Origin: Pseudoroseomonas cervicalis ATCC 49957
GTDB lineage: Bacteria; Pseudomonadota; Alphaproteobacteria; Acetobacterales; Acetobacteraceae
DNA: 57,860 bases
Reading direction: 5' to 3'
Assembly (NCBI RefSeq): GCF_000164635.1
Contig: NZ_GG770777.1
Span: forward strand, 382,926 to 440,785
Position numbers and translations under genes: made by a program. Positions within the stretch are counted from its first letter, which is position 1. The number at the start of each line of letters is the position of its first letter. The notes below the pieces were generated by a model that saw only the letters and a program-made list of their open reading frames with translations, had not been told where the DNA came from and did not search any database. Below, piece by piece: positions 17,286-25,258 of the stretch.

Positions 17286-17863
17286 GCTGAAACCCGCAGA
17301 AAACCTGACATTCCCACGTTTCTGGTCTCTCCCCCTACGGGGGGGGAATGCCTCTCGCCACCTGAGGCATGCCCCCCGTGGTCGAATAGGTTTTGTGCGC
17401 GGCTCGGGGCATCGTCAGATCGCTCCGCGAATGGCCGATGCGTCTTAGCCGCTCCCGCGTGTGCCCCGGATTGAGCGTCGCCGAGGCGCGGGGCTCTTGC
17501 GGCACGCCATAGGAGGCGCCGTCCCACTATCCCAGCCTCTCGCCTACCATGGGGCCAGGTTCCAAGCCGCGAAGCTCCTTCCGCTGGCACTGACGGGCTG
17601 AGAATCATAGCGTCCTACCCTCTGTCGGCAGCACGTAGGGCGAGAAGCCGCCCAGCAGGGCGCTGGAGGCGTTCTGTCCCGAGCAGGCAAGGGCCAACCA
17701 GCAGCAGGCACCAGAAAGCCCGCTCACGACCCTCCTGGGCGGGTTCTGGCGAGGTGCCCCGTTGGGCAGTCCACCTTCGTGGAAGGCGCTCCGGCGGCCG
17801 TGCTATGCTGGCAGCATCTGCCGCGCAGGAGTGCGGTCCGTTTCGCTCATTCGGAAGGACCCG
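17286..17863. other. Non-coding stretch, no gene recognised
   Basis: Open frames here on both strands are Arg/Pro/Ala-rich shadows without domains. A CCCCC-TAC-GGGGG hairpin lies at about 17333-17347, after the primase-helicase gene, without a T tract. GGAAGGA at 17852-17858 is the ribosome binding site of the next gene. An element origin of replication could lie here, downstream of the helicase, but no iterons are clear. Confidence 0.5.
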
Positions 17864-18370
17864 ATGCCTCAGACCACGCCCCGCGCCAAGCCCGCCGGCG
17901 CAGCGCCGAAGGCCGCAGCGCCTCGCCATATCGGTCGCCCACCCGTCAAGCCATCCGTGGACGATGCCGAGGCGGTGGCTCGGTTGTGCGACCTTCTCAT
18001 CTGCGGCATGAGCATGAGCGAGGCCTGCGCGCGGGACGATAGCCCGAGCCGCACGGCGGTCTACACGAAGATGGCGGCGGACGCAGCGTTCCGGGCGACT
18101 ATCGCGCGCGCGAGGGAAGCCCAGCAGCACGCGATCATCGACGAGACGATCGAGATGGCCGACGCCGCCACGCCTGAGGATTGGCAGGTGGTCAAGCTTC
18201 GCATTTGGGCGCGGCAGTGGCGGGCAGCGAAGCTGGCGCCGAGGGTATATGGCAACAAGGTAGAGATGGCGGGGAGCAACGAGAACCCGCTGACGCTTCT
18301 CATCCAGGAGGTACAGGGCCGCGCGCTCAAGCCGGCGCAGATTGTGGATGGCGAGGCGGAGGATACCTGA
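17864..18370 (+). CDS. Phage terminase small subunit-like protein
   Basis: The 168-residue product has the pattern of small terminases: a helix-turn-helix N-terminal part (AVARLCDLLICGMSMSEACA, DDSPSRTAVYTKMAADAAFR), a helix ARAREAQQHAIIDETIEMAD and the typical WARQWRAAKLAPRVYGNKVE. Small terminases recognise pac or cos DNA and recruit the large subunit. A second small terminase of another family lies 1.3 kb downstream next to the large subunit, so this one is an orphan. It may redirect a helper phage's packaging, as in phage satellites; this is inference. GGAAGGA precedes the ATG; the open frame extends further upstream without support. Confidence 0.75.
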   Translation: MPQTTPRAKPAGAAPKAAAPRHIGRPPVKPSVDDAEAVARLCDLLICGMSMSEACARDDSPSRTAVYTKMAADAAFRATIARAREAQQHAIIDETIEMADAATPEDWQVVKLRIWARQWRAAKLAPRVYGNKVEMAGSNENPLTLLIQEVQGRALKPAQIVDGEAEDT

Positions 18371-18424
18371 TTATGCCCCAGCACCTGGGCAACCTGGCTA
18401 CGCCTTGGCTGATGTCGGGGCGGA

Positions 18425-18450
18425 GGGCTCGAATCCCTTCACCCGCTCCA
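18425..18450 (+). repeat. tRNA-Gly-like 3'-end fragment
   Basis: GGGCTCGAATCCC forms a T-arm, followed by TTCACCCGCTCCA. This resembles a tRNA-Gly 3' end including encoded CCA. No matching 5' half (GCGGGTG) lies 70-80 bp upstream, so this is a fragment, probably a former attachment site. Confidence 0.5.
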
Positions 18451-18616
18451 GTCGATCTCCTTACAACCTGTCTCTCCTGACCAGGGCGCCGCGCTGAGGC
18501 GCAGGTTTCCTGCGGTTTTCGGCCCTGACCTTGATGGTGCAAGGGCAGGACAAGGGCAGTTTTTCTCTCTGAAATGCCGGAGACTCTCCCCGCCTTGAGG
18601 GTTAGCCGATTTTGCC

Positions 18617-18640
18617 AACAAGGTCTAACGCCTTGTTTTT
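18617..18640 (+). terminator. Intrinsic terminator
   Basis: AACAAGG (18617-18623), 7-nt loop, CCTTGTT (18631-18637), then a run of T to 18640. Stem, loop and T tract fit a rho-independent terminator reading rightward, after the orphan small terminase gene. Confidence 0.6.
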
Positions 18641-18982
18641 AGTCGATCTCTGGCACGGCTCCTCGCCTAGACTTCAGCATTTCTATCGCTCCACCTAGGA
18701 TTCGGAGAGCGGAGAATCTCGCTTCGGCCACCAAGGGGGTGGGCGGACAGCGTACCGGGAGCTCGAATCCCAGCTGCTCCGCCAGTGCTCCCCGCGTCAG
18801 CCTCTCTACCGCGGATGCCGACGCCGAAATCCCCCAGCTTCCGCCAAGGTTTGCCGCCGGTCCTGTTGACCGCCAGGACCGCAACGAAGGCCGAGTTCGG
18901 CTCTCCGGCCGCCCTTTCTCTCCGGACGTCCTGACCTGGCCGATTTAGTACGCCGCAACAAAATGGGAAAAAACAAGGCGTT
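18627..18982. repeat. 14-bp inverted repeat pair bounding about 356 bp
   Basis: AACGCCTTGTTTTT (18627-18640) and its exact complement AAAAACAAGGCGTT (18969-18982) bound a non-coding segment. The left copy overlaps the terminator. The segment includes a tRNA-Ser-like 3' fragment (18761-18784) and lies next to another (19006-19024). It could be a small non-autonomous element or a folded structure. No target duplication is evident. Confidence 0.4.
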
Positions 18983-19024
18983 GCGGGGACCGCAGTGCCC
19001 TGTCAGTTCGAATCTCGTCCGCCA
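18763..19024 (+). repeat. Two tRNA-Ser-like 3'-end fragments
   Basis: TCGAATCCCAGCTGCTCCGCCA at 18763-18784 differs at only a few positions from the 3' end of the tRNA-Ser at the right island border. A shorter GTTCGAATCTCGTCCGCCA sits at 19006-19024. Neither has a tRNA 5' half upstream. They are probable relics of earlier att sites of elements that used serine tRNA genes. Confidence 0.45.
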
Positions 19025-19290
19025 TGCGTTTCAGCGGCCCCCATAGTTGCGACTGCCCGCAGCACCGCGAGCTGATCGCCAACCCTCAGCGCATGCACGA
19101 GCTCCGTCAGGCCCCGCGTGATCGGCCCTATCGTCCGACGCAGGTGCACCAGATCGACATGGGACTCTAACGGAATGGCGCCGAACCCGCGGCCCGGCGC
19201 GGATCGGATCTGGCTGTAGCGGAACGCGATGCCACCCGGATCGAAGCGGGCGAACTCGCCGATCCGAGCCCGGGCCATGGCGGGCAGCCC
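19003..19290 (-). pseudogene. C-terminal remnant of an unknown protein
   Basis: On the minus strand a frame reads FARFDPGGIAFRYSQ, then ESHVDLVHLRRTIGPITRG and LTELVHAL. The pattern of an FRY motif, a VDL helix and a final amphipathic helix recalls the end of HEPN-like hypothetical proteins. There is no natural start, and the upstream part is replaced by the methylase fragment on the other strand, so this is probably a 5'-truncated relic. It may also be a chance frame. Confidence 0.3.
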
Positions 19291-19296
19291 CGCGCC

Positions 19297-19632
19297 ATGC
19301 TCACGCTGAAGCCGCTCGGCGAGCGCGGCCAGGACGCGGCCACCATCCATGGCACGCAGAAGCCGGTCGCCTGCATGCGCCGTCCCATCGAGAACAGCTC
19401 ATCTGCCGGCCAGGCGGTCTACGAGCCGTTTTGCGGCTCCGGCACCACGCTGATCGCCGCCGAGATGACCGGCCGCGCCTGCCACGCGCTAGAGCTCGAT
19501 CCGGCCTATGTCGATGTGGCGGTGCAGCGCTGGCAGGCCTTCACAGGCCAGCAGGCGGTGCTGGAGGGCGATGGCCGGATCTTCGCGGAAATCGCCCCTG
19601 CGCGCCAGCTTGGGGCGGGGGTGGCCGTCTGA
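19297..19632 (+). pseudogene. DNA adenine methylase C-terminal fragment
   Basis: The frame contains HGTQKPVACMRRPIENSS, YEPFCGSGTTLIAAEMTGR and ALELDPAYVDVAVQRWQAF, the last third of a phage-type N6-adenine/N4-cytosine methylase: the SAM-binding FCGSGTT motif and the ELDPxYxDVAxxRWQ helix. The catalytic DPPY motif and the target-recognition part are absent, so it is not functional alone. Such methylases (ParB-methylase fusions) commonly precede P27-type terminase genes, as here. Its stop overlaps the terminase small subunit start (TGATG), preserving the original gene order. Confidence 0.75.
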
Positions 19633-20153
19633 TGCCGCGCCCTGGCCCCAGACCCATCCCGACCGCGCTGCATCAGCTGCGAGGCTCGTTCAACGCCACA
19701 CGCCACGGCCGTGGCCGAGCGGGGGAGCCCGCGCCGGACGGAGAGCTTGCCGCCACCGCCCCCGACTGGATGAGCCCCGGTCAGAGGGAGAGCTGGGCCT
19801 ATGCCATGGCGCACGCACCGAGGGGCCTGCTCAAGCCGCTCGACCGAGGCGTACTGGCGGTCTGGGTAGAGGCGGAGGAGCGGCACCGCACCGCCATGCA
19901 GCAGCAGGCCAAGCTCGATGCCAGCTCCACCCTGCCGCTGATGACCCGCGGCAAGGATGGCCAGCCGATCCCCTCGCCCTATCTCCGTATCATCCGCCAC
20001 GCCGCCGAAGCCATGCTGCGTGCGGCCAGCGAGCTGGGCTTCTCGCCGGCGGCCCGGCCGAGGCTAACGACGGGCCAGGCGGAAGCGTCGGCCCAAGAGG
20101 AGAGCCCCTGGACCCGGCTGCAGGTGATCCATGGTCGCAAAGACGCCTCCTGA
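19632..20153 (+). CDS. Phage terminase small subunit, P27 family
   Basis: A 173-residue protein with the P27-type pattern: N-terminal RPGPRPIPTALHQLRGSFNA, then a central helical region APDWMSPGQRESWAYAMAHA, LDRGVLAVWVEAEERHRTAM, and PSPYLRIIRHAAEAMLRAASELGFSPAAR, the family's characteristic C-terminal stretch. It overlaps the methylase fragment by one base and the large subunit by 23 bp. It would bind phage DNA and stimulate the large terminase. No portal or capsid gene follows. Confidence 0.85.
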   Translation: MPRPGPRPIPTALHQLRGSFNATRHGRGRAGEPAPDGELAATAPDWMSPGQRESWAYAMAHAPRGLLKPLDRGVLAVWVEAEERHRTAMQQQAKLDASSTLPLMTRGKDGQPIPSPYLRIIRHAAEAMLRAASELGFSPAARPRLTTGQAEASAQEESPWTRLQVIHGRKDAS

Positions 20154-21846
20154 CCCTTGTCCGGGCGTGGCCGAGGCGCTGGCCTATGCCGAGGCTGTGG
20201 TTAGCCACGCGATCCCGGCCTGCCAGTACGTCCGTCAGGCTGCTGAGCGCTTCCTGGCCGACAAGGCCGCGGCGGAGGCTGGAGAGGGACCCTGGGCGTT
20301 CCGCCCCGACCTCGCCGAGGCGGCGATGCTGTTCGCCGAGCAGCTGCCCAACATCAAGGGGCCGGAGGCCGGTCACCCCCTGCGCCTGATGAGCTGGCAG
20401 CGCTTTGTCTTTGCCAATTTGTTTGGCTTTGTGGAGCGTGGCACCACGACCCGCCGATTTCGGCAGGCGGTGGTCTACGTTCCTCGGGGCAACGGCAAGA
20501 CCACCTTTGCCGCGCCCATCGCCCTCTACCTGACGTTCATCGAGGGTGAAGGTGGCGCCGAGGGCTACGCCGCCGCGGTCACGCGGGATCAGGCACGTAT
20601 CCTGTTCGACGCCGCCCAGCAGATGGTCCGCCGCAGCCCCAAGTTCCGCCAGGCCTTCGGGGTGGCCGAGCGGGCGAACGCCATCTACCAGGAGCAAACT
20701 GCCAGCAGGTTCGTGCCCGTCTCCTCCGACGCCAAGTCGCTCGATGGCCTGAACGTGGCGGTGGCGGTCTGTGACGAGTTGGCCAGCCATCGGACCGCCC
20801 AGGTCTATGACGTGCTGCTCACCGCCATGGGCAAGCGCCGCCACCCGCTGCTGCTATCCATCAGCACCGCAACCGGCAACACCAGCGGCATCGGCCGGCA
20901 GATGTGGGACTACGCGGTTCGGGTGCTGATAGGGCTAAAGCAGGATGAGCGGCTGTTTGCGTTGGTCTACACCGTCGATGATGAGGATGATCCTTGGGAC
21001 GAGGCCTCCTGGATTAAGGCCAACCCATCCTGGGGCCAGGCGGTGCAGCCCGATGCCATCCGCGCCATCATGCGCCAAGCCCGGAACAACCCGGCGCAGG
21101 AAGCCGCCGCCAAGACTCGGCACCTAAACGTCTGGGTCGGCGCGGACGAGGCGCTCTTCAGTACGCGAGCCTGGAAGGCCTGCGTCGACCCTGGTCTCAC
21201 CCTGGATGCGCTGGCAGGGCAGGAATGCCATGTGGCGGTGGATCTGGCCGCTACCACAGACCTGACGGCCCTGGCCTTGGTGTTCCCGCGGCGGGGACCT
21301 GATGGCAAGCCACACTACGACGTCCTGGCCCGTTGCTACCTGAACGAGGCGGCGGTGTTGGAGGCGAGGAATCCCTCCTATCCGGCTTGGGCGGCGGAAG
21401 GCTGGCTCACCGTCACCCCGGGCAACGAGACGGACATGCGGACCATCGAAGAGGATCTGCGCGGCGTGGCTGAGCGCTTCCAGGTCAGGAGCCTGGCCTT
21501 TGACCCTTGGCAGGCGCGGCAGATGCGCCAGGCTCTGGCCGCCGACGGCCTGCCAGTGGTCGAGTTCCACATGCGCACGGGCAACCTCTCGGAGCCCACC
21601 AAGGAGCTAGGCGCGGCGATGCTGGCCAGTCGCGTCCGGCACGATGGCAATCCGGTGCTGGAATGGTGCATTGGCAATGTGGTCGGGCACTACGACGCCC
21701 GCGGCAATGTCTACCCGCGCAAGGCCAGACCCGAGCAGAAGATCGACGCCGCCATGGCGCTCATCATGGCACTGGGGCGTGCCACCAGCGCGGCGGAGGA
21801 GGAAGGGGGCTTCTGGGAGTTCCTGCACGACCCGATCTTCGTGTGA
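20131..21846 (+). CDS. Phage terminase large subunit (ATPase-nuclease)
   Basis: The 571-residue product is full length for HK97-type large terminases. The ATPase domain has the Walker A VPRGNGKT, VTRDQARILFDAAQQMV, and Walker B-like VAVAVCDELASH. The nuclease domain shows HVAVDLAATTDLTALAL and a later Asp-rich segment. It powers DNA packaging into procapsids. It is intact, yet the next gene is not a portal; decayed toxin-antitoxin sequence follows. Thus the packaging motor is present without a head module. It starts inside the end of the P27 small subunit gene. Confidence 0.93.
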   Translation: MVAKTPPDPCPGVAEALAYAEAVVSHAIPACQYVRQAAERFLADKAAAEAGEGPWAFRPDLAEAAMLFAEQLPNIKGPEAGHPLRLMSWQRFVFANLFGFVERGTTTRRFRQAVVYVPRGNGKTTFAAPIALYLTFIEGEGGAEGYAAAVTRDQARILFDAAQQMVRRSPKFRQAFGVAERANAIYQEQTASRFVPVSSDAKSLDGLNVAVAVCDELASHRTAQVYDVLLTAMGKRRHPLLLSISTATGNTSGIGRQMWDYAVRVLIGLKQDERLFALVYTVDDEDDPWDEASWIKANPSWGQAVQPDAIRAIMRQARNNPAQEAAAKTRHLNVWVGADEALFSTRAWKACVDPGLTLDALAGQECHVAVDLAATTDLTALALVFPRRGPDGKPHYDVLARCYLNEAAVLEARNPSYPAWAAEGWLTVTPGNETDMRTIEEDLRGVAERFQVRSLAFDPWQARQMRQALAADGLPVVEFHMRTGNLSEPTKELGAAMLASRVRHDGNPVLEWCIGNVVGHYDARGNVYPRKARPEQKIDAAMALIMALGRATSAAEEEGGFWEFLHDPIFV

Positions 21847-21956
21847 GGGGAAAAGCCACCGGCGCGCTGTATCGCGTGCGACAAAACACCCTTGGCAATA
21901 GCCTGCGAGTTCCCTCAGCAATACCATCCAATTGACAAGTAGTACCGGAGGCCGGC

Positions 21957-22150
21957 ATGGCCAACACTGGACCAGCAAGGATCAGGTGACCATTCCGAAG
22001 CCAGCGCGCGATCTCCTGGGCATCATTGGCAGCGCAGTCGAGTTCGCCTGACGCCTGAGGGTCAGGTTCTACTCGCCCAGGCCATTGCTGCATCACGCCG
22101 GCAGATCTGCTTCGCGGCTGCGAGGGACTGCTGGTCCTGGTATGACCACG
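21957..22150 (+). pseudogene. AbrB/VapB-type antitoxin, frameshifted relic
   Basis: The ATG at 21957 follows a GGAGG and encodes MANT. After a frame change the sequence reads TSKDQVTIPKPARDLLGI and GSAVEFA, the SpoVT/AbrB swapped-hairpin signature of VapB antitoxins. A third frame then reads LTPEGQVLLAQAIAAS. At least two frameshifts break it, so it is non-functional. A PIN-domain fragment 50 bp later shows it was part of a vapBC pair. Confidence 0.65.
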
Positions 22151-22194
22151 AACCAGATCATGGCCTCGACGCGCAGCGAGGACTGAGAGCCCAT

Positions 22195-22278
22195 TTCGCA
22201 ACCCTGGTCGACGCCAACGTTCTGCTCGATCTCCCGACGGACGACCCGCACCAGGCGATGGTCGGGCCAGACCAGTAA
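22195..22278 (+). pseudogene. VapC PIN-domain toxin fragment
   Basis: FATLVDANVLLDLPTDDP is the start of a PIN-domain nuclease, containing the first catalytic Asp. The frame stops at 22276-22278, after fewer than 30 residues. The remaining catalytic acids are absent, so it cannot be active. It pairs with the broken VapB just upstream. Confidence 0.6.
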
Positions 22279-22351
22279 TCGCAGTTTTCGCAGCGAAAGC
22301 GGGACGGAAGTGGGCTGATGAGCGTGCGCGCCTGAAGGCAGGGCTGCACCG

Positions 22352-22853
22352 CTATCCCTGCTTGCGCAGTGATCGAATGAACCGGGGGCCGGTTTCGGCG
22401 AAGCCTGTAGCCCGGCAGAATTCGCACAAAGCTGGCGCATCCGGCGTGGTCATGATCTCCAGTTCACCGCAGCCGGCAACGCGCGCAGCCTGTGCAGCCG
22501 CCTTCACCAGGAGCCGACCGATTCCCTGGCGGCGCTCCTCGGGGCTGACCAGCAGCGTGCTGATCTGCGCCCTGGGGCGAGCCGCCTCGAGCGTGGGATA
22601 CCAATGCAACACTACGAGGCCGCTGGGCGGCCCCCCATTTCAGCGCCACCAGTGCCGTCGCGGAGGCTTGGCGCAATGCCACGAGCCGCTCTGCCAGATC
22701 GCGAGCATTGATGGCGTAGCCGGCCGTCGCGAGCAGGTCGGCAAGGCCAGGCGCCTCGGTGGCGTTGGCAGCGCGGATCTCCAAACCGTAGCGTGATGTC
22801 ACTCGTGCGGTCCACACATGTGGAGGGAGGTTAGCCCGGGTCAGCCACGGCAT
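22352..22853 (-). pseudogene. GNAT acetyltransferase, single frameshift
   Basis: The N-terminal frame (from 22853) reads LEIRAANATEAPGLADLLAT up to ATALVALKWG. The C-terminal frame (ending 22352) continues HWYPTLEAARPRAQISTLLV, SPEERRQGIGRLLVKAAAQA (acetyl-CoA-binding motif A) and a final helix. The two join at a run of six C (22631-22636, plus strand); removing one base restores a continuous protein. It could be a real inactivation, a slippage-prone switch or a sequencing error. Acetyltransferases of this kind modify small molecules or protein N-termini; the substrate is unknown. Confidence 0.7.
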
Positions 22854-22918
22854 GAAGCAGGGCCGCGTCCCGGTCCTAATCGGCCCCCCTTGAGCCAGGC
22901 CGAGGGTGAACAGCCAAC

Positions 22919-23467
22919 ATGGTCAGTACACGCATGTCGAGCCAGGGTGCCGGCGACGTGCTGGCCTCGCTGACCACGATGCAGTGGAACGTCCCGTCGA
23001 AGGCCTGGACCGGCGGCGCGACCATGGCGGACGCGTCGCTGAACCGGCGCATGACGGTGCGGCTCGGCCCGGGCGTGGCGTTCGCGCAGATCGGGATCAT
23101 CGGCTTCGACGGGCAGATCGAGCTCGAGGCGCTGCGGCTCTATGGCCTGCCGGAGGACGCGCCGGCGGTGCTCTATGGCTGCCCGTCGCTGCCGGCGGGG
23201 ACGCGCACGCTGGCGCTGGAGACCAGCTGGGACCTGCCGAGCCTCGGTCCTGGTGCGACGGCGAACGTTGACGTCACGGTGCCTGGCGCGCGGCGGGGCG
23301 ACTTCGCCGACGCCTCGCTCGACACCAGCAGCATCGCCTTCGTGCTCGACTGCCATGTGTGGTCGAACAACAGCGTGCGCGTGACGGCGCGGAACGTCAG
23401 CGCCTCGACGGTGGACCTCGCCGCGACGCCGCTGGCGGTACAGGTGGTGAAGCGGCGCATTCCTTGA
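22919..23467 (+). CDS. Phage-like hypothetical protein (tail or structural type)
   Basis: The 182-residue product has an N-terminal half without recognised features and a beta-rich C-terminal half: ATANVDVTVPGARRGDFADA, SIAFVLDCHVWSNNSVRVTA, RNVSASTVDLAATPLAVQVV. That last pattern is typical of small proteins found at the end of alphaproteobacterial prophage tail modules. The role is uncertain. A second ATG at 22934 is possible. It is the only hint of phage structural genes on the island. Confidence 0.6.
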   Translation: MVSTRMSSQGAGDVLASLTTMQWNVPSKAWTGGATMADASLNRRMTVRLGPGVAFAQIGIIGFDGQIELEALRLYGLPEDAPAVLYGCPSLPAGTRTLALETSWDLPSLGPGATANVDVTVPGARRGDFADASLDTSSIAFVLDCHVWSNNSVRVTARNVSASTVDLAATPLAVQVVKRRIP

Positions 23468-23763
23468 GCTTGAGAGAGCGCCGTAGCGGATAGGGGTGCG
23501 GCGACGTTGCCGCCCCCCTCGCTCTCACGCCCAGATCCCTTGGCCGGCCATATGGCGGCCGGCCTGGTGGGCTCCGCCCAACGCAACCGCGAGCGCACCA
23601 ACCAATCCGGCAAGTTCAGCGCGGCGGCAACCGGTGATGCCGACCAGCCAGCACGGATCGCAGCCACGGTCTTCCGCTCGAACGCTTCAGGAGAGCTCAG
23701 GCGCCGGTTCACATCGTTCACCATGATCACCTCCGGGCCCTTCACCCTATCAGAGGTGTCCGC
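23468..23763. other. Non-coding stretch
   Basis: No supported gene. Two copies of the palindrome GGCCGGCC, 7 bp apart, lie near 23541-23564 and could form a GC-rich hairpin after the phage-like gene. A minus-strand frame reading EAFERKTVAAIRAGW upstream of here has no recognised domain. Confidence 0.4.
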
Positions 23764-23945
23764 TCAGTCGGGATGGGCCCAGGCAAGGATTCCGGCGCGC
23801 GTCTGGTCGCTCATCTGTCCTGCGACGACCATCATGACGACCGGGCGGCCCAGGCCATCGCAGACGGCGTGGAGTCTGGAGTTCAGCCCACCCTTGGTGC
23901 GGCCGTTGCACCGATCAGGCGCGCCCTTTGAGGAGGTTGGCGGCG
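23764..23945 (-). pseudogene. IS5-family transposase fragment
   Basis: The minus-strand reading APDRCNGRTKGGLNSRLHAV, then CDGLGRPVVMMVVAGQMSD, is the central segment of an IS5-type transposase. It is truncated on both sides: the frame stops at 23764, and unrelated sequence precedes it. It marks the left boundary of the heat-resistance cluster, suggesting that transposition helped assemble the island. Confidence 0.65.
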
Positions 23946-24133
23946 GTGATGACGCACGGCGGCGTGACCATGGTGAGTGAAGCGAGCCGGTGCGCCCGCG
24001 CCTGGCGAACAATGGCGTGCCGCGGCCAAGTTTGCCTCTTTCGCGGGCGCACGGATGGGGGCATGCTTGCAGTGCTGAGGCGTCTTGGAACTTGAAATTC
24101 AGATCCAGGCGCACCCATCCGGAGTGGCTCCCT

Positions 24134-25258
24134 TTGCACGATGGTCGTTTCCTGTTCCGGACCCTGATCCTGACGGGTGCGGTGCTGCTCATGATGGCGG
24201 CCTGGCAGAGCATCCCGCTCATCCAGGCCGAACTCCTCGCCAGCCGGGCGGAGCCGCGCGCCGTCACTCCGCGCGGCGACCTCGCCGAGGATGAGCGCTC
24301 GACCATCGCGCTCTTCGAGCAGGCCCGCGGTTCGGTCGTCTTCATCGCCACCACCGAGCGGCTGGTGAACCCCTGGACGCGCAACGCGCTGCAGGTGCCG
24401 CGGGGCACCGGCTCGGGCTTCGTCTGGGACCATCTCGGGCATATCGTGACCAACGACCATGTCGTGGCCGGCGCCTCGGCCGCCGTGGTCCGCCTCGCCG
24501 ATGGGCGCGCCTACGACGCCGTCCTGGTCGGCACCAGCCCGGCGCATGACCTCGCCGTGCTGCGGATCGGGGTCGGCACCGGCCGGCCCGAGCCGCTGCC
24601 CATCGGCACCAGCCACGACCTCCGCGTCGGGCAGAAGGTCTTCGCCATCGGCAATCCCTTCGGCCTCGACTGGACGCTCACCACCGGCATCATCTCCGCC
24701 CTCAACCGCGAACTGCCGACCGAGACCGGGGCGGTGATCGAGCGCCTGATCCAGACCGATGCCGCGATCAATCCGGGCAATTCGGGCGGCCCGCTGCTCG
24801 ACTCCGCGGGCCGTCTGATCGGCGTGAACACGGCGATCTACAGCCCCTCCGGCGCCTCGGCCGGGATCGGCTTCGCGGTGCCGGTGGACACGGTCAACCG
24901 CGTGGTGCCGCGGCTGATCGCGCAGGGGCGCTACATCCGCCCCTCGCTTGGCATCCGCGCGGAGGAGCAGCTGAACGCGGCGCTCGCGGCGAGGCTCGGC
25001 ATCGAGGGGGTCTTCGTGCTCGACGTGGAGCCGGGATCGGCGGCGGAACGGGCCGGCATCCGGCCGGCGCGGCTGTCGCGCGAAGCCGGCTTCCGCACCG
25101 GCGACGTGATCCTCGCGATCGACGGGCGCCCGCTGCGCCGCGCGACGGAACTGCTGGCCGAACTCGATCGCCGCGCGCCGGGGGATGTCGTGACGCTCAC
25201 GCTCCTGCGGGACGGCGCGCGCCTCGACCTCACCGTCACACTGGACGCCGGCCGATGA
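24134..25258 (+). CDS. degP: DegP/HtrA-type serine protease of the heat-resistance cluster
   Basis: A 374-residue S1C protease. An N-terminal membrane anchor (FRTLILTGAVLLMMAAW) precedes a trypsin-like domain with H109 (TNDHVV), D139 (AHDLAVL) and S217 (PGNSGGP), and then one PDZ domain from about residue 275. It degrades or refolds damaged envelope proteins. The TTG at 24134 was chosen because GGAG lies 9 nt upstream and the anchor begins there; no in-frame ATG precedes it. It heads a tightly packed run with psiE (ATGA overlap), ftsH and clpG. A degP of this type is the terminal gene of described LHR/TLQ stress islands. Confidence 0.9.
   Translation: MHDGRFLFRTLILTGAVLLMMAAWQSIPLIQAELLASRAEPRAVTPRGDLAEDERSTIALFEQARGSVVFIATTERLVNPWTRNALQVPRGTGSGFVWDHLGHIVTNDHVVAGASAAVVRLADGRAYDAVLVGTSPAHDLAVLRIGVGTGRPEPLPIGTSHDLRVGQKVFAIGNPFGLDWTLTTGIISALNRELPTETGAVIERLIQTDAAINPGNSGGPLLDSAGRLIGVNTAIYSPSGASAGIGFAVPVDTVNRVVPRLIAQGRYIRPSLGIRAEEQLNAALAARLGIEGVFVLDVEPGSAAERAGIRPARLSREAGFRTGDVILAIDGRPLRRATELLAELDRRAPGDVVTLTLLRDGARLDLTVTLDAGR

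Larger units (their letters stand above)
18371..19002. other. Non-coding mosaic with tRNA 3'-end relics
   Basis: No gene is supported across these 630 bases. They contain the tRNA-Gly-like fragment, the terminator, the 14-bp inverted repeats and a tRNA-Ser-like fragment (TCGAATCCCAGCTGCTCCGCCA at 18763-18784). The two short blocks CTTCCGCCA (18838) and TTTCTCTCCGGAC (18915) recur at identical spacing near 33942 and 34019. This looks like a junction built by repeated integration and excision. Confidence 0.55.

Noticed and set aside
18739-18948. 69-codon plus-strand open frame in the tRNA-relic region
   Set aside because: It has no ribosome binding site and low-complexity sequence. It overlaps the tRNA-Ser-like relic and the repeated blocks.
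24091-24118. CTTGAA-N17-CCCAT as a heat-shock promoter for degP
   Set aside because: A start point from it would fall after or at the ribosome binding site (24121-24124) of the chosen TTG start, leaving almost no leader, and the spacing is too long.
23990-24133. N-terminal extension of the DegP-like protease upstream of the TTG
   Set aside because: The extra 48 residues are Arg/His-rich with no family match. The membrane anchor and a ribosome binding site support the start at 24134.
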